Source: Flavobacterium croceum DSM 17960 (lineage in GTDB: Bacteria > Bacteroidota > Bacteroidia > Flavobacteriales > Flavobacteriaceae). From it: DNA of 64,000 nucleotides. Location of the stretch: contig NZ_PQNY01000001.1 in assembly GCF_002917885.1 (NCBI RefSeq), positions 124,001-188,000 of the forward strand, written 5' to 3'. The notes beneath the pieces were generated by a model. It searched no databases. It had not been told where the DNA came from and saw only the letters and a list, made by a program, of their open reading frames with translations. Positions within the stretch are counted from its first letter, which is position 1, and each line of letters begins with the position of its first letter. Position numbers and translations under genes: made by a program. This document shows positions 16,687-25,396 of the stretch, one piece after another.

Positions 16687-16694
16687 CAAAAGTA
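16687..16694 (-). promoter_or_regulatory. -7 box TACTTTTG of the heme operon
   Basis: Perfect TAnnTTTG on the minus strand, 26 nt before the hemA ATG. It probably drives hemA through hemB. Confidence 0.6.
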
Positions 16695-16788
16695 TTTTTT
16701 ATTTATTTATAAAAATAACGCTAAAAGGTCTTTTTATGTCGCTCAATGTTTTTTTATTGCTTAGTAGAACTTTTTACGATATTTATAC

Positions 16789-16796
16789 TATTTTTG
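16789..16796 (+). promoter_or_regulatory. -7 box TATTTTTG before the AraC-type gene
   Basis: Matches TAnnTTTG on the plus strand, leaving a leader of about 90 nt before the regulator's ATG. The about 95 bp between this box and the divergent heme promoter is the likeliest place for operator sites, but I could not pick out a convincing repeat there. Confidence 0.5.
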
Positions 16797-16890
16797 TAAG
16801 TAATATAAGCCTTTCAAGATTTATTAAATAGAATTATTCTAAATAACAAAGTTCGATAGGGTTGTAAGTTATAATATAAAAAATACCGCT

Positions 16891-17763
16891 ATGAGTTCTT
16901 TTGAAGAAATTAGTATAGAAAAAGATTTTATTTTATTTCGTTTTCAAAATAATGAAAATGAAAAAGTTACTTTTCAAAAAAAAATACCGCAAGGATTAAT
17001 ACAATTTCATTTTGGATTGAAAGGAAAAGGTAAATTCATCTTTAATCAAGGAGGCTACTCTATTGATTTAAACGAAGAAAAAAGTATGCTTTTTTACAAT
17101 CCGCAAAAAGAATTACCGCTACATTTAGAGTTGCACCCCAATTCGTGGGTGATTTCTATAGTAATTTCTATTAAAAAATTTCACGGACTTTTTTCAAATC
17201 AAGCCGAACATATACCTTTTTTAAGCGAAGAAAACAAAGACCGAAAGTATTATAAAGAAACCAATATAAGCCCTTCAATGGCTATTGTATTAAATCAACT
17301 GTTTCATTACCACCTTAATCCGTCTATAAAAAATTTGTATTATAAGGGCAAAGCTTACGAATTGTTAAGTTTATACTTTAACCGATCTGAAGATGCCAAT
17401 GTAGAACAGTGCCCATTTTTGATAGATGAAGAAAATGTGTTAAAAATACGAAAAGCCAAAGAAATCGTTCTAGAAAATATGGCCGAACCGCCTACTCTAG
17501 AGGTGCTTTCCGAACAAGTAGGGCTGAGTTTAAAAAAGCTTAAATTAGGATTCAAGCAAATTTATGGCGATACAGTTTATGGATTTTTGTTTGATTATAA
17601 AATGGAATATGCAAGACAATTGCTCGATAGCGGTTCATACAACGTAAACGAAGTTGGGCTAAAAATAGGCTACAGTACAGCCAGCCATTTTATTGCAGCT
17701 TTTAAGAAAAAATTTGGCATAACGCCAAAAAAATATTTATTGAATTTGAATGTAAATATGTGA
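16891..17763 (+). CDS. AraC-family transcriptional regulator
   Basis: A 290-residue regulator. The first about 180 residues form a variable, beta-rich domain (QFHFGLKGKGKFIFNQGGYSIDL). The C-terminal about 100 residues contain two helix-turn-helix units: EPPTLEVLSEQVGLSLKKLKLGFKQIYG and YNVNEVGLKIGYSTASHFIAAFKKKFGITPKKYL, with the AraC signature intact. It is divergent from the heme operon and upstream of hemH and hemJ, so it is a good candidate regulator of heme or iron genes. The ligand is unknown. Its stop codon overlaps the ATG of the next gene (TGATG). Confidence 0.93.
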   Translation: MSSFEEISIEKDFILFRFQNNENEKVTFQKKIPQGLIQFHFGLKGKGKFIFNQGGYSIDLNEEKSMLFYNPQKELPLHLELHPNSWVISIVISIKKFHGLFSNQAEHIPFLSEENKDRKYYKETNISPSMAIVLNQLFHYHLNPSIKNLYYKGKAYELLSLYFNRSEDANVEQCPFLIDEENVLKIRKAKEIVLENMAEPPTLEVLSEQVGLSLKKLKLGFKQIYGDTVYGFLFDYKMEYARQLLDSGSYNVNEVGLKIGYSTASHFIAAFKKKFGITPKKYLLNLNVNM

Positions 17764-18167
17764 TGAGAAATATAGTTTTTATAATTATCTTTTCTGTGTT
17801 TTTTTTAAATTGTGCAACAATTAAAGATCCTTCGTTTAAAGAAATCTTAGATAATGCTCAGCATGATATCAAAGTTGATTCGATAAAAAGTTTTACTTCT
17901 GGATTGCCTTTTATTCCTCCTGTAAGGGTTAATAATCTAGATGACATAAAACGATACAATGAGTTTATAAATAAAAATGAAAAAGTAAACACTATTTTTT
18001 CTAAATATGGATTATACAAATATAATTTAGGTTGTGTAATTGATAATCAAACAAAAATATTGTCAAAAAAATACAACAAAGCAACTAAAGATTATCTTTT
18101 ACAACGAAATGGTAAAAACTGGGAACAAAAAATGAAAAAACAAATAGATAGTATTATAAATAAATGA
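17763..18167 (+). CDS. Small uncharacterised lipoprotein
   Basis: A 134-residue protein with a lipoprotein signal (MRNIVFIIIFSVFFLNC, Cys17). The rest is polar and Lys/Asn rich with no domain I recognise. The ATG at 17763 overlaps the regulator's stop, and its own stop overlaps the hemH start as ATGA, so it is translationally linked to both. A role in heme handling would be a guess from position only. Confidence 0.75.
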   Translation: MRNIVFIIIFSVFFLNCATIKDPSFKEILDNAQHDIKVDSIKSFTSGLPFIPPVRVNNLDDIKRYNEFINKNEKVNTIFSKYGLYKYNLGCVIDNQTKILSKKYNKATKDYLLQRNGKNWEQKMKKQIDSIINK

Positions 18168-19180
18168 AAGGAGCATTACTTATAAACCTTGGTTCGCCCG
18201 ATAGCCCAGAACCAAAAGATGTAAAAAAATATTTAGACCAATTTCTTATGGACGAACGTGTAATAGATTTACCCTATTTATTACGCGCTTTTTTGGTAAA
18301 AGGAATAATACTCAATACACGACCAAAAAAATCGGCCGCTGCCTACAAAAAAATATGGTGGCAAGATGGTTCTCCACTTATTGTTTTATCCAAAAAGTTA
18401 CTAGAAAAAGTACAAAAACAGCTCGATATTCCAGTAGCGCTAGCTATGCGTTACGGAAACCCTTCTATAGAAAACGGGTTGCAAGAATTGCATAACAAAG
18501 GTGTTACCGAAGTGCTACTTATTCCTTTGTATCCTCAGTTTGCTATGGCAACAACCGAAACTATTTTGGTATTGGCAGAAAAAATTAGGAAAGAAAAATT
18601 TCCTGCCATGAAGTTTAGCACAATTCCTGCTTTTTACAACCGAGAAGAATACATAGAAAACCTAGCAAAATCTGTTGATGTAGAATTACAAAAACACACT
18701 TTTGACTATGTTTTATTTTCCTATCACGGTGTACCCGAACGCCACATAAAAAAATCAGACATAACCAAAAGTCATTGTAAAATAGACGGTCAATGTTGTG
18801 CGTCGTCATCTCCAGCACACGAATTTTGCTACCGACACCAATGTTACGAAACCACAAAACAAGTGGTTACTAAGCTAAATTTAAAAGAAGGAACTTACAG
18901 CACTTCGTTTCAATCGCGCTTGGGTAGAGATCCTTGGTTACAGCCTTATACCGATGCTACTATTGATGGTTTGGCACAAAAAGGCATAAAAAACTTGGCA
19001 GTTGTAACTCCTGCTTTTGTGAGCGATTGTTTAGAAACCTTAGAAGAAATTGGCATGGAAGCAGCGCACAGTTTTAAAGAAAACGGCGGAGCATATTTTA
19101 AAGCAATTCCGTGTTTGAATGATAATGATGATTGGGCAAAAACAGTTGCAAATTGGATTGAGAAATGGAAAAAAAATTAA
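18164..19180 (+). CDS. hemH: Ferrochelatase
   Basis: A 338-residue enzyme that inserts Fe2+ into protoporphyrin IX. It opens KGALLINLGSPDSPEPKDVKKYLDQFLMD, carries the catalytic histidine in SYHGVPERHIKK, and ends with the second conserved block PAFVSDCLETLEEIGMEA. It overlaps the preceding lipoprotein gene by 4 nt and the following membrane-protein gene by 16 nt, so expression is coupled with AraC and HemJ genes. Confidence 0.97.
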   Translation: MKGALLINLGSPDSPEPKDVKKYLDQFLMDERVIDLPYLLRAFLVKGIILNTRPKKSAAAYKKIWWQDGSPLIVLSKKLLEKVQKQLDIPVALAMRYGNPSIENGLQELHNKGVTEVLLIPLYPQFAMATTETILVLAEKIRKEKFPAMKFSTIPAFYNREEYIENLAKSVDVELQKHTFDYVLFSYHGVPERHIKKSDITKSHCKIDGQCCASSSPAHEFCYRHQCYETTKQVVTKLNLKEGTYSTSFQSRLGRDPWLQPYTDATIDGLAQKGIKNLAVVTPAFVSDCLETLEEIGMEAAHSFKENGGAYFKAIPCLNDNDDWAKTVANWIEKWKKN

Positions 19181-19632
19181 CAATATACTTCGATACACAT
19201 CTTTTTATTATCAAAATACTCGTGCTTTTGCTATTATTAGGATTTGGAGTTTATTTTCTTTCTATACAATCATTTCTTTATGCAACACTTCTTTTTATTT
19301 TTAGTATACCAATACTATTATTTAAAGGCATTCAAATCGATTTATTAAACCAACAAATTCGTTTTTTTAGTTCCTTTTTAGGAATAAAATTTGGAAAATG
19401 GAAACCAATACCAAAATTAAAGTATATTTCCGTTTTCTCAATTTTAGAGAAAACACTTTGTGAAGAGAGTACAAATAGATACTTTTATGGTAAGGGATAT
19501 CAGGTAAATTTGTTTGATGAAAACGAAATGCATTACACTATTTTTGAAAGTGATAATAGAATGAAAGCTATAAAATTTGCATATAAAATTAATAAAACCT
19601 TGAATCTAGAGATTCATGATAAAACCAAATAA
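19165..19632 (+). CDS. Hypothetical two-span membrane protein in the hemH-hemJ operon
   Basis: A 155-residue protein with two hydrophobic helices near the N terminus (about residues 16-34 and 37-53) and a soluble C-terminal domain. That layout resembles PH-like two-helix membrane proteins of Bacteroidota, but I cannot assign it. It overlaps hemH by 16 nt, and its stop abuts the hemJ ATG with no gap, so it belongs to the operon. Function unknown. Confidence 0.75.
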   Translation: MEKKLTIYFDTHLFIIKILVLLLLLGFGVYFLSIQSFLYATLLFIFSIPILLFKGIQIDLLNQQIRFFSSFLGIKFGKWKPIPKLKYISVFSILEKTLCEESTNRYFYGKGYQVNLFDENEMHYTIFESDNRMKAIKFAYKINKTLNLEIHDKTK

Positions 19633-20181
19633 ATGGAACTTTACAACTACATAAAATCATTACATTTAATATTTGTGATTACTTGGTTTGCAGGTTTGTT
19701 TTATATTGTACGCTTGTTTGTATATCAAGCAGAAGCGTTTCAAAAAACAGAACCCGAAAAAACCATTCTGCTCAATCAATATAAAATAATGAGTTATCGT
19801 TTATGGTACATTATTGCATGGCCTAGCGCTGTTTTGGCAAGTTTTTTTGCTTTTTGGATGATTTTTTTTACCCCTATTGGCAACGCTTGGCTATCTATGA
19901 CATGGATGCATGTAAAACTCGCTTTTGTTTTGGTATTGTATTTGTATCACTGGAAATGCCATCAACTATTTAAACAATTGCAAAACGACACGTGTAATCA
20001 TTCTTCAAATTTTTTTCGACTTTGGAACGAAGTAGCGACCATTATACTTTTTGCTGTAGTATTTTTAGTAATTTTAAAAAATGCTATCAATTGGGTTTAT
20101 GGCGTTGTTGATATCGTTTTGTTTTCAATACTTATTATGTTAGGTTTTAAATTTTATAAAAAAATAAGAGAGAAAAAGTAA
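19633..20181 (+). CDS. hemJ: Protoporphyrinogen IX oxidase HemJ (CopD-like membrane protein)
   Basis: A 182-residue membrane protein with four to five helices. Family marks are the histidine in SLHLIFVITWFAGLFYIVRL and the MTWMHVKLAFVLVLYLYHW segment with its conserved His-Val-Lys. HemJ oxidises protoporphyrinogen IX to protoporphyrin IX. That step is otherwise missing from the two heme operons, and hemH for the next step is just upstream. Members are often labelled CopD family. It starts directly at the stop of the preceding gene. Confidence 0.88.
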   Translation: MELYNYIKSLHLIFVITWFAGLFYIVRLFVYQAEAFQKTEPEKTILLNQYKIMSYRLWYIIAWPSAVLASFFAFWMIFFTPIGNAWLSMTWMHVKLAFVLVLYLYHWKCHQLFKQLQNDTCNHSSNFFRLWNEVATIILFAVVFLVILKNAINWVYGVVDIVLFSILIMLGFKFYKKIREKK

Positions 20182-20232
20182 AAAGGCAATAGTAAAAAGC
20201 AATGAGTTTCAACTAATGCCGAATACCTAAAA

Positions 20233-21702
20233 ATGTTAAAAAACTTCAAAATATCAATGCTTTCGCTCCGTATCAGGATATTCCTGTCTATGGTAGTATT
20301 GATTCTTATTGCCTCTACATTGTTGGCTTATATGTCTGTTATTCAGTTCAAAAATGAAGCACGCAGTTACCAACAAGAGCGTATGGAGCGCAAAGAAGAC
20401 GCAGTAAAAGAACATATAAACTACGTGCTTGCCAATACAACTTACCCACTTACAGAGCGAAATTTACCCTACATTTTTAAAGACAAAATACACGAGCTTG
20501 CCGATATTCATAATATAGAAATCAATATTTATTCATTAGAAGGAAAACTACTCAAATCGTCCAAAGCCTCTTTTTCTATAGACAGCATTTCGCCACCTAT
20601 ACCAAAATATGTTTTAAAATTGGTACAATCGAGCATTGAAAAAAGATACATTGACATTAAAAACGTAGAGGGTGTAAAAATTAGATCATCGTACACTCAA
20701 ATAAAAGACGATAAATTTAAGCCGCTAGGCATACTTAATTTACCGTATGCCGAAGATGATAGTTTTTACCAAAACGAAATACAAGAGTTTCTTATTAGAT
20801 TGTCTCAAGTATACCTATTAATGATTCTTATTTCTTTTGGACTTGCTTATTTTTTAGCGAGTTACATTACCAAAACCCTAAAAACTATTTCCGATAAAAT
20901 TAATGAAACAAGCCTAAACCAAAAAAACGAAAAAATTGTTATTGAAGCCAACAGCCGTGAAATAAACTCGCTCATTAATGCCTACAACAAAATGGTAGAT
21001 AAGCTTGAAGAAAGCGCCACGATGCTGGCACAAAGCGAGCGCGAACAAGCTTGGAGAGAAATGGCAAAACAAGTGGCACACGAAATTAAAAACCCGCTTA
21101 CACCCATGCGCTTAACAGTGCAAAGTTTTGAAAGAAAGTTTGACGAAAACGATCCAAACCTGCGCCAAAAACTCAACGATTATACCAAAACTCTTATCCA
21201 GCAAATAGATACAATGACAGCCGTTGCATCTGCGTTTTCAAACTTTGCATCTATGCCTGCTCAGCAAAACGAAACGCTTAATGTAGTAGAAGTGGTAGAA
21301 TTTTCATTGGATATTTTTAATGAAGACTACATACATTTTTACAGCGACGAGGAAGAAATTATTACCATAATGGATAGAACTCAACTCATAAGAATCATCA
21401 CCAATTTAGTAAAAAACGCCATACAATCTATACCCGAAAACCAAAACGAAAAATCGATACATGTTACCGTAAAACAGCTTGAAAACCAAGTTCAAATAGC
21501 CGTTACCGATAACGGAATAGGCATACCACCTGAATTTCGAGACCGTATATTTGAACCAAAATTTACCACCAAAACAAGCGGTATGGGGTTGGGCTTAGGT
21601 ATTATAAAAAACATTATAGAAAATTACAAAGGAACTATTACATTTGAAACCCAAGTAGCCAAAGGCACCACTTTTATAGTGAGTTTACCTATCTTAAAAT
21701 AA
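20233..21702 (+). CDS. Membrane sensor histidine kinase (NtrY-like), no adjacent regulator
   Basis: A 489-residue kinase. A membrane helix (about 12-34), a periplasmic sensor region (about 35-190), a second helix (about 190-212) and a HAMP-like linker precede the HisKA box REMAKQVAHEIKNPLTP with phospho-acceptor H283. The ATPase domain has N box LVKNAIQSIPEN, G1 DNGIGIP and G2 GMGLGLGIIK. The H-box wording with NPLTPM resembles NtrY-type kinases. No response regulator is encoded nearby, so its partner is elsewhere. It follows hemJ by 51 nt; the link to heme is unproven. Confidence 0.92.
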   Translation: MLKNFKISMLSLRIRIFLSMVVLILIASTLLAYMSVIQFKNEARSYQQERMERKEDAVKEHINYVLANTTYPLTERNLPYIFKDKIHELADIHNIEINIYSLEGKLLKSSKASFSIDSISPPIPKYVLKLVQSSIEKRYIDIKNVEGVKIRSSYTQIKDDKFKPLGILNLPYAEDDSFYQNEIQEFLIRLSQVYLLMILISFGLAYFLASYITKTLKTISDKINETSLNQKNEKIVIEANSREINSLINAYNKMVDKLEESATMLAQSEREQAWREMAKQVAHEIKNPLTPMRLTVQSFERKFDENDPNLRQKLNDYTKTLIQQIDTMTAVASAFSNFASMPAQQNETLNVVEVVEFSLDIFNEDYIHFYSDEEEIITIMDRTQLIRIITNLVKNAIQSIPENQNEKSIHVTVKQLENQVQIAVTDNGIGIPPEFRDRIFEPKFTTKTSGMGLGLGIIKNIIENYKGTITFETQVAKGTTFIVSLPILK

Positions 21703-21725
21703 ATTTTATAATTTTATAAGCGAAA

Positions 21726-21826
21726 GGCATGGGCATTTTCAACCAACCATATTCCCGCTTTACGTTGCAATCTTTTGTTATTTCGTAACCTCAAAAACAA
21801 AAGGATTTCCACTACAATCGGGGCTA
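21726..21826 (-). repeat. Dispersed hairpin repeat, copy A
   Basis: Fills most of the gap between the kinase and enoyl-CoA hydratase genes. Read on the minus strand it has TAGCCCCGATTGTAGTGG, then ATCCTTTTGTT, a loop, AACAAAAGATTG, and finally AAAGCGGGAATATGG. The middle is an imperfect stem of CTTTTGTT with AACAAAAG. It shares this word order with copies at 37207, 44456, 57771 and 27775. Confidence 0.65.
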
Positions 21827-21863
21827 AAAAAGTAAACCATAAACCACAACAAACCAAATTAAT

Positions 21864-22646
21864 ATGACATTTGAAAACCTATTGGTAACCACCGAAAATC
21901 AAATTGCACAAATTACCATCAATCGTCCATCAAAACTCAATGCGCTTAACAAAGCTACTATTTTAGAACTTCACCAAGCATTTACATCATTAGAACAAAA
22001 CCCAGATGTAAGAGCAATTATTATTACAGGTTCTGGCGAAAAAGCCTTTGTAGCTGGAGCCGATATTTCAGAATTTGCAAATTTTTCTGTAGAAGAAGGC
22101 GCACAACTAGCCGCACAAGGACAAGAACTATTGTTTGATTTTGTAGAAAAACTAAAAACGCCAGTGATAGCAGCCATCAATGGCTTTGCACTCGGTGGCG
22201 GCCTAGAACTCGCCATGGCGTGTCATTTTAGAACCGCTTCAGACAACGCCAAAATGGGACTGCCCGAAGTAACACTCGGAGTAATACCAGGCTACGGAGG
22301 CACACAGCGTTTACCACAACTTGTAGGTAAAGGTCGCGCTATGGAAATGATAATGACAGCCTCGATGATCGATGCAGAAACAGCCAAAGAATATGGCCTT
22401 GTAAATCATGTTTACAAACAAGAATTCTTAGTAGAAGAAACACTAAGTATTGCTCAAAAAATCGTAAAAAATTCTCCAGTAGCACTAAGCAAAGCTATAA
22501 AATCTATTAACGCAGGCTTTAAGCACGATGTAGACGGCTACGATGTAGAAATTAGAAATTTTGGAAAATGTTTTGGAACAGAAGATTTTAAAGAAGGAAC
22601 AACTGCATTTTTAGAAAAGAGAAAAGCCGACTTTAAAGGAAACTAG
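21864..22646 (+). CDS. Enoyl-CoA hydratase
   Basis: A 260-residue crotonase-family enzyme of the classical type. The oxyanion-hole motifs are AGADISEFANF (about 66-76) and NGFALGGGLELAMACHFR (about 105-122). The catalytic stretch MGLPEVTLGVIPGYGGTQRLPQLVGKGRAMEMI carries both expected glutamates. It hydrates trans-2-enoyl-CoA in beta-oxidation or in butanoate-type pathways. It stands alone between repeat copy A and a convergent HD hydrolase gene. It is more canonical than the homologue at 1845. Confidence 0.93.
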   Translation: MTFENLLVTTENQIAQITINRPSKLNALNKATILELHQAFTSLEQNPDVRAIIITGSGEKAFVAGADISEFANFSVEEGAQLAAQGQELLFDFVEKLKTPVIAAINGFALGGGLELAMACHFRTASDNAKMGLPEVTLGVIPGYGGTQRLPQLVGKGRAMEMIMTASMIDAETAKEYGLVNHVYKQEFLVEETLSIAQKIVKNSPVALSKAIKSINAGFKHDVDGYDVEIRNFGKCFGTEDFKEGTTAFLEKRKADFKGN

Positions 22647-22727
22647 TTTTTGTGGTTTATTAAAAACCATTTATAATAGTAGTTCATTATATTTTAGACT
22701 ATTCTAACTTACTTATAAGATAGAATA

Positions 22728-23369
22728 CTAATTTTCTCCATCCCATTCAGCATAAAATTGTGCTAAAAATCGTTCCATAAAAACATGACGGTTTTTAGCC
22801 AATTTTTTTCCAGTTTCAGTATTCATTTTATCTTTTAGCAACAACAATTTTTCGTAAAAATGATTGATTGTAGGCGCTTCACTTTTTTTATACTCTTCTT
22901 TGGTCATGTTTATTTTAGGGGCAATCTCTGGATTATAAATACTTCTATTTTTATAGCCTCCATAATTAAATGTGCGAGCAATACCAATGGCTCCTATAGC
23001 GTCGAGTCTGTCGGCATCTTGCACTATTTGCAACTCTATAGAATTAAATGGTTTTTCAAAATTGCCTCCTTTGAAGGATATGTTTTCGATAATTTGTACT
23101 ACATGCTCAACATCTTCAGACGCAATACTTAATGAAGCTAAGAATTCTCTAGCTTTTTTTGGGCCGATAGTTTCGTCGCCATCATGAAATTTACTATCGG
23201 CAATATCGTGCAAAAGAGCAGCTAGTTTTACAACTGTAATATTGCATTTTTCTTCTCTAGCAATAAGTAATGCGTTTTTGTATACCCTTTCAATATGGTA
23301 CCAATCATGCCCTCCTTCGGCATATTTCAACTCTTTTTTTACAAAACTTTTAGTTACTTCAAATATCAT
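22728..23369 (-). CDS. HD-domain phosphohydrolase (YedJ-like)
   Basis: A 213-residue HD-superfamily protein. Metal ligands are H21 (GGHDWYHIERV), H54-D55 (ALLHDIADSKF) and an aspartate in VQDADRLDAIGAIGIAR. These match the uncharacterised YedJ/YpgQ type, thought to act on nucleotides or other phosphate compounds. A perfect -7 box lies exactly 4 nt before the ATG, which predicts a leaderless mRNA. Confidence 0.88.
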   Translation of the reverse strand: MIFEVTKSFVKKELKYAEGGHDWYHIERVYKNALLIAREEKCNITVVKLAALLHDIADSKFHDGDETIGPKKAREFLASLSIASEDVEHVVQIIENISFKGGNFEKPFNSIELQIVQDADRLDAIGAIGIARTFNYGGYKNRSIYNPEIAPKINMTKEEYKKSEAPTINHFYEKLLLLKDKMNTETGKKLAKNRHVFMERFLAQFYAEWDGEN

Positions 23370-23373
23370 AGCG

Positions 23374-23381
23374 CAAAAATA
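23374..23381 (-). promoter_or_regulatory. -7 box TATTTTTG, 4 nt before the HD gene start
   Basis: TAnnTTTG on the minus strand followed by CGCT and then ATG. Transcription would begin at or next to the start codon. Confidence 0.6.
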
Positions 23382-23566
23382 GTATGATTTTAGAATTTGT
23401 GGATTGCTTTAAAAGTTTATTTATTAATCAATTACTTACAAAGAGCAGTATTAATCACCAAAAACTTATTAAATTTTTACCAAATATTATAGTTTAAAGC
23501 TTTTTTTATTAATGAAAAAACAATAATATAAAAATTTTAAGTAATTTTAACAAAAACCTTAAAGAT

Positions 23567-24694
23567 ATGAAACACTACAACTTACTACTATTTTTTTGGG
23601 TTCAAATTGCTTTTAGTCAAATAGGTATTGGAACAACAAGTCCAGATGCCTCAGCAATTTTAGACATTCAATCTTCTACCAACAATCAAGGAGTATTATT
23701 ACCTCGATTAACAAAAGCACAAATAGAGGCAATAGTTAGTCCTGCTACAGGTTTGATGGTTTATTGTACTACAACAAATAAAATTGCTGTAAATGCAGGA
23801 ACACCGAGTTCTCCATCTTGGAAACAACTTGTTTATGAAAACCTAGGTTCTTTAGGTTTTAAAAATGTTTATTCATATACTGGTTCCGACCAATCATTTA
23901 CTGTACCTGCTGGAGTTACCTCTTTAAACGTTAAAATATGGGGAGCTGGTGGCGGAGGTTCATATGGTTCTGGAGGCTCTGGAGCTTTTATTTCAGGAAC
24001 ACTTACTGTAACACCTGGTCAAACTTTAATAATAGCTGTAGGAAAAGGAGGCGCATATAGTACAAGCGGCGTAGCAGGAGGTTATGGCGGAGGCGCATCA
24101 AGCGGTCCAGGAGGAGGTTCGGGAGGGGGTTATAGTGGCATATTTAATAATTCAGTATCGTTAACTAATACATTAGTAATTTGTGGCGGAGGTGGCGGAG
24201 GTGGCTATTTTGATTTTTCAACCTATGGTGGCGGAGGCGGTGCTACAACAGGAATATCGGCGGGCAATTATAGTGCTTCATACACCGGAGGAACTGGAGG
24301 TACCACTTCAACTGGTGGTGCGGGAGGAATTTATAATGGTAGCCCAACAAACCCAAGGAATGGTACTGCTGGTACTGCTTTACAAGGAGGTAGTGGAAAT
24401 GCTGCATACAGCTATGGCGGTGGCGGTGGCGGTGGCGGTTATTATGGCGGTGGCGGTGGCTACGGAGGTAACTCTCCTTCTTTTTACTCTTCTGGCGGCG
24501 GTGGCGGAAGTTCGTATTATTCTGGGTCTTTTACTTTATCAAGTAATGTAGCAGGAAATATTGACACTTCAGGAAATATTGTCTATCCACCTTCAAATAC
24601 AGATCCAGATTATATAACTGGAATAGCTATTGGCGGAGGGGTTCCAAGTGGAACTGAACCAGGTGGAAATGGTCTAGTTGTCATTTCGTATTAA
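23567..24694 (+). CDS. Glycine-rich exported surface protein
   Basis: A 375-residue protein with a signal peptide (about 1-18, ending IAFSQ). Next comes a short domain (IGIGTTSPDASAILDIQSSTNNQGVLLPRLT) common at the N terminus of flavobacterial cell-surface proteins, then SFTVPAGVTSLNVKIWGAGGGG opening a long glycine-rich domain with many GGGG runs. The Gly codons form tandem GGC-GGT arrays, most obviously near 24417-24462. It has no C-terminal type IX secretion signal that I can see, and its role is unknown. The ATG at 23567 is the first in-frame start giving a signal peptide. Confidence 0.85.
   Translation: MKHYNLLLFFWVQIAFSQIGIGTTSPDASAILDIQSSTNNQGVLLPRLTKAQIEAIVSPATGLMVYCTTTNKIAVNAGTPSSPSWKQLVYENLGSLGFKNVYSYTGSDQSFTVPAGVTSLNVKIWGAGGGGSYGSGGSGAFISGTLTVTPGQTLIIAVGKGGAYSTSGVAGGYGGGASSGPGGGSGGGYSGIFNNSVSLTNTLVICGGGGGGGYFDFSTYGGGGGATTGISAGNYSASYTGGTGGTTSTGGAGGIYNGSPTNPRNGTAGTALQGGSGNAAYSYGGGGGGGGYYGGGGGYGGNSPSFYSSGGGGGSSYYSGSFTLSSNVAGNIDTSGNIVYPPSNTDPDYITGIAIGGGVPSGTEPGGNGLVVISY
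24414..24462 (+). repeat. Tandem GGC-GGT codon repeats
   Basis: Runs of a 6-bp unit GGTGGC encode consecutive glycines in the glycine-rich protein. The array is in frame, so slippage would change length by whole residues without breaking the gene. Confidence 0.7.
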
Positions 24695-24703
24695 GAGCTT
24701 TAC

Positions 24704-25360
24704 TTATTTTAATAAATAAGCAAGCATCATACTATCTACTTTACCATCGGGCAATAAATTGTGTTTTAATTCAAATTGCCCGACTGCTTTTTGTGTAATA
24801 TCTCTGTATAAACCGTCTACAGGAATTTTATATCCTTTTTGAACAAGCTTTTTTTGTAGCTCGTATACAAACGAATTGTAATCGCCAATTTTTAAACTAT
24901 ATTTTTCTGGATTGGTCCTATAGGTTTGTATTAAAAAGTTATTGGAAAGCCAGTCGTTATATTTTATTGTACTTCCTGTTTGTTCACAAACTTGTACGTC
25001 TTGATTATTAAACCCTTGTTTTTTAAGTTGTGCCGAAAAAGACAGCTTGTTTTCTAAGCGTTTTACTTCGGCTAATTTTTTATTGTATTCTAACAAAGCA
25101 TCTTTGGTTTCTTGAGTGTCGTTTTGTGGCAAACGTACATCAATGCTATTTTCTGCCCATTGCATTCGAACATAACTATTTAATTCTTCTACTGCTCGGT
25201 AATAATTGGTTATTACAGATGTGTCATAATAGTTTAAATCGAGTGTTGCTTGGGTTTTATATTCGCTTTTTACACCATGAAATCTTTGATAGTTGGTATA
25301 AACATGAATGCCTATAAATAGGACTATGATAGACAGTAAAAGTATAATAAGTTGTTTCAT
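24704..25360 (-). CDS. Peptidoglycan-binding-domain protein
   Basis: A 218-residue protein with one N-terminal membrane anchor (residues 3-22) and an extracytoplasmic part. The C-terminal about 60 residues form a PG_binding_1 domain: FVYELQKKLVQKGYKIPVDGLYRDITQKAVGQFELKHNLLPDGKVD. The middle is alpha-helical and unassigned. It may tether or sense the cell wall. It lies 36 nt after recJ on the same strand, but a -7 box in between suggests its own promoter. Confidence 0.82.
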   Translation of the reverse strand: MKQLIILLLSIIVLFIGIHVYTNYQRFHGVKSEYKTQATLDLNYYDTSVITNYYRAVEELNSYVRMQWAENSIDVRLPQNDTQETKDALLEYNKKLAEVKRLENKLSFSAQLKKQGFNNQDVQVCEQTGSTIKYNDWLSNNFLIQTYRTNPEKYSLKIGDYNSFVYELQKKLVQKGYKIPVDGLYRDITQKAVGQFELKHNLLPDGKVDSMMLAYLLK

Positions 25361-25381
25361 TTAGAATAAAAAATTAAAATG

Positions 25382-25389
25382 CAAAAATA
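25382..25389 (-). promoter_or_regulatory. -7 box TATTTTTG before the peptidoglycan-binding gene
   Basis: Perfect TAnnTTTG on the minus strand, 21 nt before the ATG and just after the recJ stop. Confidence 0.5.
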
Positions 25390-25396
25390 GAGATAA

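Noticed and set aside
16661..16687. Earlier GTG start for hemA
   Set aside because: A perfect -7 promoter box overlaps the GTG, and the family begins at the later ATG.
24414..24462. Short direct repeats that could suggest a CRISPR-like array
   Set aside because: They are codon repeats of a coding sequence with no spacers.
24183..24551. ORF of 122 residues rich in Ala, Val and Glu
   Set aside because: Shifted-frame reading of the GGC-GGT glycine array, not a gene.
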